Below, piece after piece: positions 53,860 to 63,142 of a stretch of 64,000 nucleotides of DNA. The notes beneath the pieces were generated by a model. That model ran no database searches, was not told where the DNA came from, and saw nothing but the letters and a program-made list of their open reading frames with translations. Origin of the DNA: JAFDVJ01 sp964487505 (GTDB lineage: Bacteria; Acidobacteriota; Blastocatellia; Pyrinomonadales; Pyrinomonadaceae); contig CAZARD010000006.1 in NCBI GenBank assembly GCA_964487505.1, positions 12,892-76,891 on the forward strand. Direction: 5' to 3'. Position 1 is the first letter of the stretch. Each line of letters starts with the position of its first letter. The position numbers were made by a program, and so were the translations under genes.

Positions 53860-55284
53860 ATGAATCGCAACAACATCTGGATACATCTTTGCATCGCCGT
53901 CGTGCTGATCACGATGGCGGCCGTTTGGGGACAGATCCGCCGGTGGCAGATGAATCCGGCAAATCACGCCCCGACAGCCCAGAAACGCTCGAAGCCGGTC
54001 TCGGTGAAACGCTCGACGAACGAGCGGGAACCCGAAGTGCTCGTCAGATTCCGGCCCGGGGTCAGCGTCGAGGACGTGAGGAAGATCGCATCGCGCAACA
54101 ACGACGAGGTCGAAGACGCGATCGAGTCGGTCGGCGGCCTGTTCGCGATCGACGATCTCGACAACGCCGACGCTTCGAAAGTTGCCGCGCAGTACAACGG
54201 GATGACGGAGCTTGTCGCATATGCGGAGCCGAACGTTCGAATTCAACTTGATCCGAACGAGTCTGAGCGGCCTGTTCTGGATTTGGATCCGACCGCGCCG
54301 GCGGATGGCAAGATGCCGAACGACCCGTACTTCAACGAGCAGTGGGCGTTGCACAACACCGGACAGGACGGCGGGAAATCGGCGGCCGATCTTTCGGCCA
54401 TCAAAGCGTGGCTCAAGACGACGGGAAGCGAAAAGGTCGTCGTCGCGGTGCTCGATACGGGCGTTGACTACACCCACGGCGATCTTGTCCCGAACATCTG
54501 GCTGCGACCGGAATCGTTGCCGCAATACAAGGACGAACAACTCGGTCCGGTAAACGATGCACACGGCTTCAACGCGGTCGAAAACCAGGTTGATCCGATG
54601 GACGAGAACGGGCACGGCACGCACTGCGCGGGAATCATCGGCGCCAAGGGCAACAACGACGAAGGCATCAGCGGGATCAACTGGAACGTCAGTATCATGC
54701 CGCTGAAGTTTCTCGGCCGTGGCGGATTCGGTTCGACAAAGGACGCGATCGAAGCGATCAATTACGCGATCGACCGCAAACGCAACGGTGTCAACGTTCG
54801 AATCATCAGCGCCAGCTGGGGATCGACGCAGTATTCGAAAGCGCTTGAGGACGCCATCCGCGCTGCGGGCGAAGCCGGCATTCTCTTTGTCGCGGCTGCC
54901 GGCAATGACGGATCGGACAACGACAGGCGTCCGCATTATCCGTCGAACTACGACCTGCCGAACGTGATCAGCGTTGCCGCGCTCGACCGAAACGACGCGC
55001 TCGCTTCATTTTCGAATTTCGGTGTTAAGACGGTTCACGTTGCTGCGCCCGGACGCGAGATCATCTCGACCTGGCTCAACGATGATTACCGGGACGCGTC
55101 GGGAACTTCGATGGCGACGCCGTACGTTTCGGGAACCGCCGCCCTGATTCTTGCCGTCGAACCGAACCTTACGGTGGAGAAGCTCCGGGAACGCGTCCTG
55201 AAATCGGTCGACAAGATCGACTCGTTGAGTGGAAAGATCGCCAGCGGCGGCCGGCTCAACGCTTCGAAGGCGCTCGGCAACTAG
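53860..55284 (+). CDS. Subtilisin-like S8 serine protease
   Basis: A 474-residue protease starting at the ATG at 53860, with TTTGAGG upstream. An N-terminal signal/anchor (WIHLCIAVVLITMAAVW) is followed by an I9-like propeptide (EVLVRFRPGVSVEDVRKIA). The peptidase domain has Asp199 in VAVLDTGVDYTHG, His252 in NGHGTHCAGIIGA, the oxyanion Asn in VAAAGNDGSDN, and Ser417 in SGTSMATPYVSG. It is secreted and is probably self-processed. Confidence 0.93.
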   Translation: MNRNNIWIHLCIAVVLITMAAVWGQIRRWQMNPANHAPTAQKRSKPVSVKRSTNEREPEVLVRFRPGVSVEDVRKIASRNNDEVEDAIESVGGLFAIDDLDNADASKVAAQYNGMTELVAYAEPNVRIQLDPNESERPVLDLDPTAPADGKMPNDPYFNEQWALHNTGQDGGKSAADLSAIKAWLKTTGSEKVVVAVLDTGVDYTHGDLVPNIWLRPESLPQYKDEQLGPVNDAHGFNAVENQVDPMDENGHGTHCAGIIGAKGNNDEGISGINWNVSIMPLKFLGRGGFGSTKDAIEAINYAIDRKRNGVNVRIISASWGSTQYSKALEDAIRAAGEAGILFVAAAGNDGSDNDRRPHYPSNYDLPNVISVAALDRNDALASFSNFGVKTVHVAAPGREIISTWLNDDYRDASGTSMATPYVSGTAALILAVEPNLTVEKLRERVLKSVDKIDSLSGKIASGGRLNASKALGN

Positions 55285-55307
55285 ACACTTCCGCAACATC
55301 GTTTCCG

Positions 55308-55335
55308 AAAGCCCGGTGCCTGCGCCGGGCTTTTT
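55308..55335 (+). terminator. Terminator of the subtilase gene
   Basis: Stem AAGCCCGG...CCGGGCTT with a short inner loop, followed by TTTTT, 24 nt after the stop codon. Confidence 0.85.
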
Positions 55336-55816
55336 CGCGTTTCGCGATTTCGGGATCTCTTAAGTTTGCCAAACCCGGCGGCGACCTCTGTTTCTGTCCG
55401 GCTCGTACGTCGCTTTCAGCGACGTCGAACATCTGGCCGGAACCCGGGGTTCGCTACGCTTCACCCCGGGCTTTGTTTGACGTCGCCTTCGGCAACCCCT
55501 GATCTCGACCGGAAAATCGAATTCTTGCCAATTCTTCGCGCCCAGCGGCATCGGCCGATCGGACAGCTAACGCGGGGGCCGGGTTTACCCTGTAGACCAA
55601 TTCGTACACCAATGTCCGACTTGGTCGATTCGCGCACTCTTCAAACGTTTCGACCGATACCTCTAAGGTGTTGAAATAGTTGATCTTCGCGCCACGGTTG
55701 GGAGAAAAACACCGCTTTGGCACGACCTTTGCCCTATCGGTCGGCGGAGGCAAAAGCAGTCTTGCCGACGAGGACAACGATGAGCATTGCCGCAATAAAC
55801 GACTGAGGAGAAACAT
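55336..55816. other. Intergenic region upstream of the Arg/Asp-rich gene
   Basis: About 480 bp with no convincing gene. There is a palindrome (acgtcgctttcagcgacgt near 55405-55423) and a second one around acccggggttcgctacgcttcaccccgggc (quoted in part; about 55442-55471). They look like a dispersed intergenic repeat. Confidence 0.45.
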
Positions 55817-56410
55817 ATGAACAGAATTAAGAAGTTAGCCACATTGTTTGCTTTTTCGGTGCTTGTCTTTGGTCTTCCGACGCTTGCGTCCGCTCAATGG
55901 CGCGATCGCGACCGCGATCGGGACCGCAACGACGACTACCGCACGGACCGCCGTGACGATGATGATTACGACCGCAATGATCGTCGGCGGAACGGTGATT
56001 GGAACAACCAGCGCAACAACCGGAATCTGCAGGCGACGATCAAGAATCTGAAGAACCGGACCAAGGAATTCGCGCGCCGTCTCGACCGCGAACTCGACCG
56101 GAGCCGATATGACGACAACCGCCGGGAAGATCAGTTGAACCAGCTTGCACGGAATCTCCGTGAGGCCGCTGATGACCTCGATGACGCATACGACGGCCGG
56201 GGTGACTATCGGCGATCGCAGGACGAGGCCCAGCGCGTGATTCAGTTGGGACGACAGATGGACGGCGCGCTTCGCCGGGCGCGGTTGAGTTACAGTCTTG
56301 AGGGCGACTGGAATCGGATTCGCCAGGACATCAACACGCTTTCGAACGCGTACCGGTACAACAACCGCAACAACGGCGACTGGCGCGATCGCTTCCCGTG
56401 GCCGTTCTAA
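55817..56410 (+). CDS. Secreted Arg/Asp/Asn-rich protein
   Basis: A 197-residue protein with a clear signal peptide (MNRIKKLATLFAFSVLVFG... ASAQ) and a GAGGAG ribosome-binding site. The first 45 mature residues are almost only Arg, Asp, Asn and Tyr (RDRDRDRNDDYRTDRRDDDD). Helical repeats with LDRELDRSRYD and LNQLARNLREAADDLDDAYD follow. The balanced charges suggest a disordered, possibly ion- or surface-binding, periplasmic protein. Function is unknown. Confidence 0.75.
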   Translation: MNRIKKLATLFAFSVLVFGLPTLASAQWRDRDRDRDRNDDYRTDRRDDDDYDRNDRRRNGDWNNQRNNRNLQATIKNLKNRTKEFARRLDRELDRSRYDDNRREDQLNQLARNLREAADDLDDAYDGRGDYRRSQDEAQRVIQLGRQMDGALRRARLSYSLEGDWNRIRQDINTLSNAYRYNNRNNGDWRDRFPWPF

Positions 56411-56481
56411 TCGCAGACTGGAGATTTGAGCGCGGCCCGGAAAACCAGCCCTTCCGAAACCAAGTCGAGCCGTGTTCAAAT

Positions 56482-56514
56482 GCCCGGGCCGCGGATTCCG
56501 CGGCCCGGGCTTTT
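56482..56514. terminator. Strong GC-rich terminator
   Basis: A perfect 13-bp stem (GCCCGGGCCGCGG / CCGCGGCCCGGGC) with an ATT loop, then TTTT. It ends the Arg/Asp-rich gene transcript 72 nt after its stop. Confidence 0.9.
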
Positions 56515-56775
56515 CCATTTAATATCGGACGGAATTGCAATCTGCGATCCGCGATCGTTGCGTTCTTCGCGGCTGATCAGGAACCTGGAAAAATCCATCC
56601 ATCTGCCTGCCGGAGCGCGTTGAAGAAAAAGTCAATTGCCGCAATCGTGCGGCCTGATCTCTACCGCAAAAAGGCCCGGACAGCGATCGCGAAGCGTCGA
56701 TCGCAAATCCGCAATCGCGTATCGCAAATGCCGCTCCGTTTCCCTTTTCGTGGCAATTTGCCGTAACTTACGGTA

Positions 56776-57606
56776 ATGAGCCTCTTTCTTGTTGCGACGC
56801 CGATCGGGAATCTGAAGGACATATCGGCCCGGGCGCTTGAAACCTTGCGGTCCGTCGACGTAATCGCCTGCGAGGACACGCGGCGGACGCTGAAACTCCT
56901 CAATCATTACGGGATCAAAAAAAGGCTCGTCAGCTATCACGAACACAACGAACAATCGCGAGCCGATGCGCTTCTCGCCGAGTTGCGTAACGGCAGATCC
57001 GTCGCTCTCGTCAGCGATGCCGGAACGCCCGGCATCTGCGATCCCGGATTCAGGATCGCCGAACTTGCCGGGGCCGAAGGGATTCGGGTGGTCCCGATCC
57101 CCGGGCCAGTGGCATTCGTTTGCGCGCTCGTCGCATCCGGTCTTGCGACCGATTCCGTGTTCTTCGGCGGGTTCCTGCCTTCGAAGCATTCCGAACGCGT
57201 CCGGCGTCTCGAAGAGGTGGCCGCCGTTCCCGCGACGCTCGTGTTTTATGAGGCGCCGCACCGCCTTGCGCGCTCGCTTGCGGACTGCGCCGGCGTGCTC
57301 GGGGACCGGCGCGCCTGTGTCGCGCGCGAGTTGACCAAGGTCCACGAGGAATTCGTCGGCGGGACTTTGTCGGAACTCGCGGAGAATTTCGGCGCAAGCG
57401 CAACGAAAGGCGAGATCGTGATCATCATCGAACGCGCCTCGGCACCGACGAGGCCCGTCATCGCGGTAAGCGTCGTCGATCGCGTCGCGGAACTCGAAAA
57501 GACCGGACTCGACCCGAAATCGGCGCTGAAAAAGGCCGCCAAAGAATTAGGCCTCCCAAAATCGGAGGCCTATCGTCAACTGCAGATGAAGAAGGACGAA
57601 GACTAA
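56776..57606 (+). CDS. rsmI: 16S rRNA 2'-O-ribose methyltransferase RsmI
   Basis: A 276-residue tetrapyrrole-methylase-fold enzyme that methylates the ribose of C1402 in 16S rRNA. Family motifs are LFLVATPIGNLKDIS, ACEDTRRTLKLLNHYG, LVSDAGTPGICDPGF, PIPGPVAFVCAL and FYEAPHRL. The C-terminal HTH-like tail (KSALKKAAKELGLPKSEAYR) is normal. Confidence 0.95.
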   Translation: MSLFLVATPIGNLKDISARALETLRSVDVIACEDTRRTLKLLNHYGIKKRLVSYHEHNEQSRADALLAELRNGRSVALVSDAGTPGICDPGFRIAELAGAEGIRVVPIPGPVAFVCALVASGLATDSVFFGGFLPSKHSERVRRLEEVAAVPATLVFYEAPHRLARSLADCAGVLGDRRACVARELTKVHEEFVGGTLSELAENFGASATKGEIVIIIERASAPTRPVIAVSVVDRVAELEKTGLDPKSALKKAAKELGLPKSEAYRQLQMKKDED

Positions 57607-57634
57607 CGCGTCCTTGTTTTCCCGTTACGGGCGC

Positions 57635-59305
57635 TTAACGTTGCGACAATTCCGCGGGAAGCTGTTTGTCGATCTTCGGCCGCTCCTTCAGATCGGTCAG
57701 TTCCCACATCGTCAAAAAGATCGTGCGCGTGATCTTTTCCATCTTCGCGTAGTCGATCTTGTCCGGATGATCTCCCGGCTGGTGATAATCCTCGTGCTCG
57801 CCGTCAAACCAAAAGACGATCGGAATTCCGTTCAACGCGTAGTTGAAATGGTCCGAACGGAAGAAAAAGCGGTTCGGATCTTTCGGATCGTCGTAACGAT
57901 AGTTGTAGTTGAGCTTCAGATATCCATCGTTCGTGCCCTTCGTCACCGCTCCGAGCGTCGAACTCATCATCTCGGAGCCGATTACGTAGATTTCGCTTTC
58001 GCCGGACAGTTCAGCGTTGCACGGCTTGCGTCCCGGCGCAGGATTCGTGTCGCACGGCGCCATATAGCCGGGCTTCTTGCTGCGGCCGATCATATCGATG
58101 TTCAGCTGCGTGATGACCTTCTTGATGTCGACGGTCGGGAACTTGTTAAAATACTCGCTGCCCCACAGCCCCTTTTCCTCGCCGGCGTGCCACACGAACA
58201 AGATCGAACGCTTTGGCCGCTTCGGCGCTTTGGCGAGCGCCTCCGCGATCGACAAGACCGCGACCGTTCCCGATCCGTCGTCGTCCGCACCGTTCCAGAT
58301 CTTATCGTCTCCGCGCGCGTTCGGGTTCGTTCCGACGTGGTCGTAATGCGCGCCAATCGCGACCATCTCATTCTTCAGAATCGGGTCAGAGCCTTCCCAG
58401 ATCGCGACAACGTTCTGTGTCGAGAGCATTTCCGCCTTGCTCTTCGCACTTACCGATCCGGTCTTGCCGAGATTCCCGGCGGCAACGTCGTTGGAGTTCG
58501 CACCGGCGCCGAAGATCGCGTCGCGGACCTTCGGCCCGACAAGCATGACCGGTGTCGGCGAATCGTTTCGTCCTTCGTTTCGAAGTTTGTCGGGCGACAT
58601 ATTGCCGCGCGAGAAAAAGTTCTTTACCTGGTCCCAGAAGCCGAGCAGCTGCGCAGGGGCGATGACGATAACGGCGGCCGCCCCCTTGTCGCGCGCATTC
58701 GTGATCGGATCGGCCCACTCCGTGCCGCGGCCTTCTTCCTTCAAATCGGCCGGGCCGACGCCCGCCGGGGGCGCAACGATATACTGCTGAGAAAATCCCG
58801 CTCCGGCAAGGACCACAACCTTGCCTTTGACATCAACACCGGCAAGCGCGTCGATGTTCTTTGATTTGACCATCCAGCCGTCCTTCCCGAAAACAAGCTG
58901 GCCGCTAACGTTCTCGGCGTTGCCGGCAAGCCGGAAGAAATCTTCGTTGAAAGTGAAGGACGTTCCGTCGACCGCGAGTTTCGTCGCAGCGGCATCGACG
59001 GATTCTTTTCGCAGTGCGATCTTCTGAAAATAAGTCCCGTTGTCGCCGGCCGGCTTGAATCCCCAGCGCGAAAGCATCGTGCCGATGAATTTCGCGGTAA
59101 GGTCGAGTCCGCGCGAAGGCGTGTCGCGGCCCTCCATTTCATCGGATGCGACGTAATACAGATAATCTTTCAACTGAGCCGCCGTTATCGATTCCGCTAT
59201 CTTCTTTTCCGCCGGCGTGATGACCACCGCCGATTTCTGCGCGAACGCCGCCGTCGGAAGCAAAAGCGATACGCCGATCAGGAAGCCAAATAATTTCTTT
59301 TTCAT
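57635..59305 (-). CDS. Secreted M28 zinc aminopeptidase with PA domain
   Basis: A 556-residue exported peptidase with a signal peptide (MKKKLFGFLIGVSLLLPTAAFA). A protease-associated insert spans about 130-310. The M28 catalytic part has GAHYDHVG (His ligand), NGADDDGSGT (bridging Asp), HAGEEKGLWGSEYF (Glu base and ligand), LNIDMIGRS and EDYHQPGD (last His). It probably degrades peptides in the periplasm or outside the cell. It is convergent with rsmI. Confidence 0.92.
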   Translation of the reverse strand: MKKKLFGFLIGVSLLLPTAAFAQKSAVVITPAEKKIAESITAAQLKDYLYYVASDEMEGRDTPSRGLDLTAKFIGTMLSRWGFKPAGDNGTYFQKIALRKESVDAAATKLAVDGTSFTFNEDFFRLAGNAENVSGQLVFGKDGWMVKSKNIDALAGVDVKGKVVVLAGAGFSQQYIVAPPAGVGPADLKEEGRGTEWADPITNARDKGAAAVIVIAPAQLLGFWDQVKNFFSRGNMSPDKLRNEGRNDSPTPVMLVGPKVRDAIFGAGANSNDVAAGNLGKTGSVSAKSKAEMLSTQNVVAIWEGSDPILKNEMVAIGAHYDHVGTNPNARGDDKIWNGADDDGSGTVAVLSIAEALAKAPKRPKRSILFVWHAGEEKGLWGSEYFNKFPTVDIKKVITQLNIDMIGRSKKPGYMAPCDTNPAPGRKPCNAELSGESEIYVIGSEMMSSTLGAVTKGTNDGYLKLNYNYRYDDPKDPNRFFFRSDHFNYALNGIPIVFWFDGEHEDYHQPGDHPDKIDYAKMEKITRTIFLTMWELTDLKERPKIDKQLPAELSQR

Positions 59306-59424
59306 TTTTTCTCCGAGAATTGATGTATGGATCTCAACGGATATCTACGAGTCGAGGCACGAAATGTTTCATTCGAGATGATTCGCTTGAGGCAAATTCC
59401 AAGAAATGCGAGTCCTTCCGGCGA

Positions 59425-60162
59425 TCAGGCCCGTCCGGCCGGCGCGCCAGGCGTCGCGTCCCCCGCGCTCTCGCCAGAGGTACGCATCGGAGTGCCGACG
59501 ATCGCGATCTTATGGCGGTCCGCAAGACCGATCATCTCATCGCGGTCGAAAATCAGCGTCTTGCCGGCGGTCACCGAAAGACACGTCGCCCCGGCGTCGA
59601 TCATCGTCCGGATTGTCGGGATGCCCACGACCGGAACGTCAAACCGCATGTCCTGATTCGGCTTGGCGACCTTTACAACCGTCAGTTTTCCCTTGGCCAA
59701 TTCGCCCGCGCGCCAGATCACGGCATCCGTGCCTTCCATCGCCTCGACCGCGACGCACGCTTTCGCGCGGACGACGATCGTCTGTCCGAGATCGAGCCGG
59801 GCGATCTCATTCGCGACCCGGACGCCGTATTCGATGTTTCCGATCTCGGTCTCGTTCGGATTGCGTTTGGTCAACGTNNNNNNNNNNNNNNNNNNNNNNN
59901 NNNNNNNNNNNNNNNNNNNNNNNNNNNNNNNNNNNNNNNNNNNNNNNNNNNNNNNNNNNNNNNNNNNNNNNNNNNNNAAAAACGAGATCATCTTTCCGAG
60001 TTGGCCGATCCCGACCCAAACCACTCTGTCGGCGACCTCTTCGATCCGCTTGTCGGTCTCTTCACGGATCGCGACGACGGCCAATGCGGCGCCCGCTCTG
60101 CGCGCGCCCTCGGCGACGAGAAAGGGAAATGCCCCGTTTCCGGCGATAAGTCCGAATTTCAT
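59425..60162 (-). CDS. lpxI: LpxI-type UDP-2,3-diacylglucosamine diphosphatase, interrupted by gap
   Basis: Lipid A biosynthesis enzyme of the LpxI (DUF1009) family, starting at the ATG at 60162 (MKFGLIAGNGAFPFL). The N-terminal part ends in VGIGQLGKMISF at the N run 59878-59977. The C-terminal part resumes with TLTKRNPNETEIGN and includes ARLDLGQTIVV, EGTDAVIWR, VVGIPTIRTM and DAGATCLSVTAG. Compared with family members of about 270-280 residues, roughly 70-80 residues are missing, so the true gap is likely near 230 nt and not 100. The gene is probably intact in the genome. Confidence 0.88.
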   Translation of the reverse strand: MKFGLIAGNGAFPFLVAEGARRAGAALAVVAIREETDKRIEEVADRVVWVGIGQLGKMISFXXXXXXXXXXXXXXXXXXXXXXXXXXXXXXXXXXTLTKRNPNETEIGNIEYGVRVANEIARLDLGQTIVVRAKACVAVEAMEGTDAVIWRAGELAKGKLTVVKVAKPNQDMRFDVPVVGIPTIRTMIDAGATCLSVTAGKTLIFDRDEMIGLADRHKIAIVGTPMRTSGESAGDATPGAPAGRA

Positions 60163-60240
60163 AACGATCGGTCCGCGCGGCCCGGCCCAGAAACCGCGCG
60201 GTCGTTCGAGATTATAAGTCGCGGCGCGCGAATTGGCGAA

Positions 60241-60425
60241 GGGCAGGGGGGTTCGATTTTGGATTTTGGATTTTGGATTGCGGATTTCGGCGGGGCGGGG
60301 GCATTGGATCGCGAATTTCGCTTCGGCAACGTGGCGCGGCAATTAATTTGCCGCGCACAAGTGCCGCATCAGCCCTTTTTTAGGGCTGATGCGAAATCTA
60401 GATTCTAAAATCCAAAATCCGAAAT
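60241..60425. repeat. ATTTTGG heptamer segments
   Basis: Three ATTTTGG units at about 60255-60279 and inverse CCAAAAT units at about 60407-60418. A palindrome tagggctgatg / catcagccctt lies near 60366-60392. The whole could fold as a long hairpin between lpxI and the CarD/Tudor-like gene. Confidence 0.7.
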
Positions 60426-60473
60426 GCAATTGCGTGAGATCGGATCGGAATCAGCCGTCAGGGTTCGAGGTGA

Positions 60474-60821
60474 CTAAACCTGCTCGTGGATCAGGCGCCT
60501 TGTCTGATCGCCGAAAAGCACGTCGATCTTGTGCGGCTCGACGATCGACGTCACCTCGCCTATCCCGAAGACCGAATGCAGCATCACCTGCCCGCGCCGG
60601 TATTTCCGTGTCCGGTCATACGGCGCGACGGTTTTGGATTTCGAAACCGTGACCGAGGTCTTGACGCCGTTGCGAAAACTGTTCGAGGTTTCGCAAACGA
60701 CGCAGTCCGCTTTCGTGACCTGTTTCTGCTTGCTGACCGATTTGACCAGATGTTCTTGTTCCGACTCGCAGGCCGAACAATTCAAAAGCACGATCGAACC
60801 GGTCTCATATTTTTTTGTCAT
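60474..60821 (-). CDS. Cys-containing protein with Tudor/CarD-like end
   Basis: A 115-residue protein. The N-terminal half has CSACESEQEH and CVVCETSNSF, two CxxC pairs that suggest a zinc ribbon. The C-terminal half, RRGQVMLHSVFGIGEVTSIV then KIDVLFGDQTRRLI, resembles the small beta-barrel (KOW/Tudor-like) found in CarD and at the UvrD C-terminus. It lies 11 nt downstream of the DEAD-box helicase and is probably co-transcribed. A nucleic-acid or RNA-polymerase interaction is inferred. Confidence 0.65.
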   Translation of the reverse strand: MTKKYETGSIVLLNCSACESEQEHLVKSVSKQKQVTKADCVVCETSNSFRNGVKTSVTVSKSKTVAPYDRTRKYRRGQVMLHSVFGIGEVTSIVEPHKIDVLFGDQTRRLIHEQV

Positions 60822-60832
60822 AAGAAATCCTC

Positions 60833-62032
60833 CTATCGGCCGCGGCGCGGACGAAATGATCGAAAGCCGCGTTTTACTTCCGGACGGCTCGCCTGAATGA
60901 CCGGCGACATTATCTGGCCGCCGAAATCCGGCAGCAGGACGCGTTCAAGCTTTTGGCCCGTGAGACGTTCGATGGCGTTCATCGCGTGTTCTTCACCGGT
61001 CGCGAGCAAGGTGATCGCGCGTCCTTTTTTTCCGGCCCTGCCGGTGCGTCCGATGCGGTGTACGTAATCTTCCGGAACTTCCGGAATATCATAGTTGATG
61101 ACGTGGGAAACCTGATCGATGTCGATGCCGCGCGCGACGACATCGGTCGCGACAAGAACCCGCGTCTTGCCGTTCTTGAAACTCTCAAGCGCGGCCTCGC
61201 GCTGCGACTGCGACCGGTCGCCGTGGATCCGGTTCGATTTGTGCGAACGCTTCTCGAGGACGTGCGCGAGCCGTTCGGCGCCGCGCTTCGTGCGCGTGAA
61301 AACAAGCACCCGCTCGAATTTCTCACGCTCGAGAAGATCCAGCAGAAGCACCATCTTCGATTGCGGGGCGACCGGATAAACCGTCTGCTCGACAAGGTCA
61401 GTGACCTTTCCGCGACGGCTGACCTCGATGAATTTCGGATCGACCATCATCGTGTAGGCGATGGTTTCGATCTCAGTCGAGATCGTCGCCGAGAACAAAA
61501 GCGTTTGCCGATCGGCCGGCAGAGTCTTCACGATCTGCTTGATCGTCGGGAGGAAACCCATATCGAGCATCCGGTCGGCCTCGTCAAGAACGAGCGTCGT
61601 CAGATTCTTGAAGCTGACCTCGCCGCGCTGCATAAAGTCCATCAGCCGGCCCGGAGTCGCGATGACGATCTGGGGCCCGCGACGGAGCGCGGTTTGCTGC
61701 TTTCCGTACCCGGCGCCGCCGATCAGGCAAGCGCAGTGTATTCCCTTTGGGGCGAGATCGACGCAGGCCTGCTCGATCTGCGTCGCCAGTTCGCGCGTCG
61801 GGGCGAGAACGAGTACCGACGTGCCCTTCTGGCCGGTTTCGATCAATTCATCGAGGATCGGCAGAAGAAAGGCTGCCGTTTTCCCGGTGCCTGTTTCGGC
61901 GCAGGCGATGATGTCCTCGACGTCCAGCGCGAGCGGGATCGCCTGTTTTTGAATGGGTGTCGGCTCAACAAAGCCGAGCGACTCGCACCTCGCGATCAGC
62001 GAGGGGTGCAAGCCAAGATCTTTGAAACTCAT
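60833..62032 (-). CDS. rhlE: DEAD-box RNA helicase (RhlE type)
   Basis: A 399-residue ATP-dependent RNA helicase. Q-motif PTPIQKQAIPLAL, Walker A AETGTGKT (45-52), PTRELATQI, VLDEADRMLDMG, LFSATIS, VATDVVARGIDID and HRIGRTGRAGKKG are all present. A short basic C-terminal tail (RGFRSFRPRRGR) ends it, as in small RhlE proteins. It probably acts in ribosome assembly or RNA decay. Confidence 0.93.
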   Translation of the reverse strand: MSFKDLGLHPSLIARCESLGFVEPTPIQKQAIPLALDVEDIIACAETGTGKTAAFLLPILDELIETGQKGTSVLVLAPTRELATQIEQACVDLAPKGIHCACLIGGAGYGKQQTALRRGPQIVIATPGRLMDFMQRGEVSFKNLTTLVLDEADRMLDMGFLPTIKQIVKTLPADRQTLLFSATISTEIETIAYTMMVDPKFIEVSRRGKVTDLVEQTVYPVAPQSKMVLLLDLLEREKFERVLVFTRTKRGAERLAHVLEKRSHKSNRIHGDRSQSQREAALESFKNGKTRVLVATDVVARGIDIDQVSHVINYDIPEVPEDYVHRIGRTGRAGKKGRAITLLATGEEHAMNAIERLTGQKLERVLLPDFGGQIMSPVIQASRPEVKRGFRSFRPRRGR

Positions 62033-62516
62033 TAATTGTAACTTTCCTTTTGTGCCTGACCGGATCCGATCTTCCGCCGTTCTTGCGGCAAAAAGCCATA
62101 GGCTCCCGAAATCGGATCGGTAGTTTTAGAAGTGTCTGACGAACGCGGCTGCAGTGTAACGGTTGCGACTGGTTGCGTTTGAACGCTCAAGAAGTCTTCT
62201 AGCTGTTATGTAACGGACCTACCCTCGAACTATCCAAAACGTCACCGCTGAAATCTTTCCAAAAAGGGACGAGCCACCGTTGATGAAAGAGAGAAGGAAA
62301 TTGTCATTCTTGAGTATGGACTAAATATGCGAAATGAGCAAGTTGTTTGGAGTCCCGCCTTCAGGCGGCTTTACTGCGCAACAGAATATGTATAAATTTG
62401 GAGAGTACTTGGCCGCCGAACAACGGCGGCAATCAACACTCAACCAATCACCGTCGGCAGCGAGATATTGAACTCATCGAATCCCAGCGAACCGGCGGAA
62501 GAACCAACTTCACGAT
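62033..62516. other. Intergenic region with left REP of the transposase
   Basis: No gene in about 480 bp. A REP palindrome (GAGTCCCGCCTTCAGGCGG) is at 62349-62369, and a hairpin (GCCGCCG aacaa CGGCGGC) at about 62411-62429. Both precede the REP-associated transposase gene. Confidence 0.7.
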
Positions 62517-63131
62517 ATGTCCGACAATATGTATTATTGGCGTCGGCTGAGCGACGCCCAACGCCAGGAAGCCATGGAATACCGACGGCTTCGAAAATTC
62601 CCCAAGCACTCGCCGCCCCATTTTGACTCTGACGCGAGTTTGACCTACTTGATCACGGCCGCCTGTTTTGAACACGTCCCGATCATCGGCCGCACTGACT
62701 CGCGGATGACCGATTTCGAGACGCGACTCATTGACTGCTGCAAGTCGATAGCGTCAGAAATTCACTCTTGGTGCATCTTGCCCAACCATTACCACGTCTT
62801 GGCAACAACTCGTCGAATCAAAGAACTGCGAAAGGAGATCGGCCTCTTGCACGGCCGAACATCGTTCGAATGGAACGGCGCGGACAAAAGACGAGGACGA
62901 CAAGTTTGGCACAACTGCTTTGAACGCAAGATGAAATCTGAACGACACTTCTTTGCATCCCTAAACTACGTTTTGAACAATGCCGTCCATCGTGGCTATT
63001 GCGATAAAGGGCTCTATTGGCCGTGGTCAAACGCTACGGAATATCTCGAGACCGTCGGGTCGGCCCGAGCGCTTCAAATTTGGAATGAGTATCCGATTCT
63101 CGATTACGGTGCAAAATGGGACATCTATTAG
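62517..63131 (+). CDS. REP-associated tyrosine transposase (RAYT)
   Basis: A 204-residue Y1 transposase-like protein of the TnpA_REP group. The HUH motif appears as WCILPNHYHVLATT, and the C-terminal part has RQVWHNCFERKMKSERHFFASLNYVLNN, quoted in part, which holds the family's conserved helix. RAYTs cut and join single-stranded REP DNA. REP sequences in inverted orientation flank the gene (62349 and 63143). It is apparently intact and could be domesticated. Confidence 0.88.
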   Translation: MSDNMYYWRRLSDAQRQEAMEYRRLRKFPKHSPPHFDSDASLTYLITAACFEHVPIIGRTDSRMTDFETRLIDCCKSIASEIHSWCILPNHYHVLATTRRIKELRKEIGLLHGRTSFEWNGADKRRGRQVWHNCFERKMKSERHFFASLNYVLNNAVHRGYCDKGLYWPWSNATEYLETVGSARALQIWNEYPILDYGAKWDIY

Positions 63132-63142
63132 ATCGAAGTACA

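Noticed and set aside
57614..58864. A 416-codon plus-strand frame opposite the M28 peptidase
   Set aside because: Antisense shadow; the minus strand carries the signal peptide and all zinc-ligand motifs.
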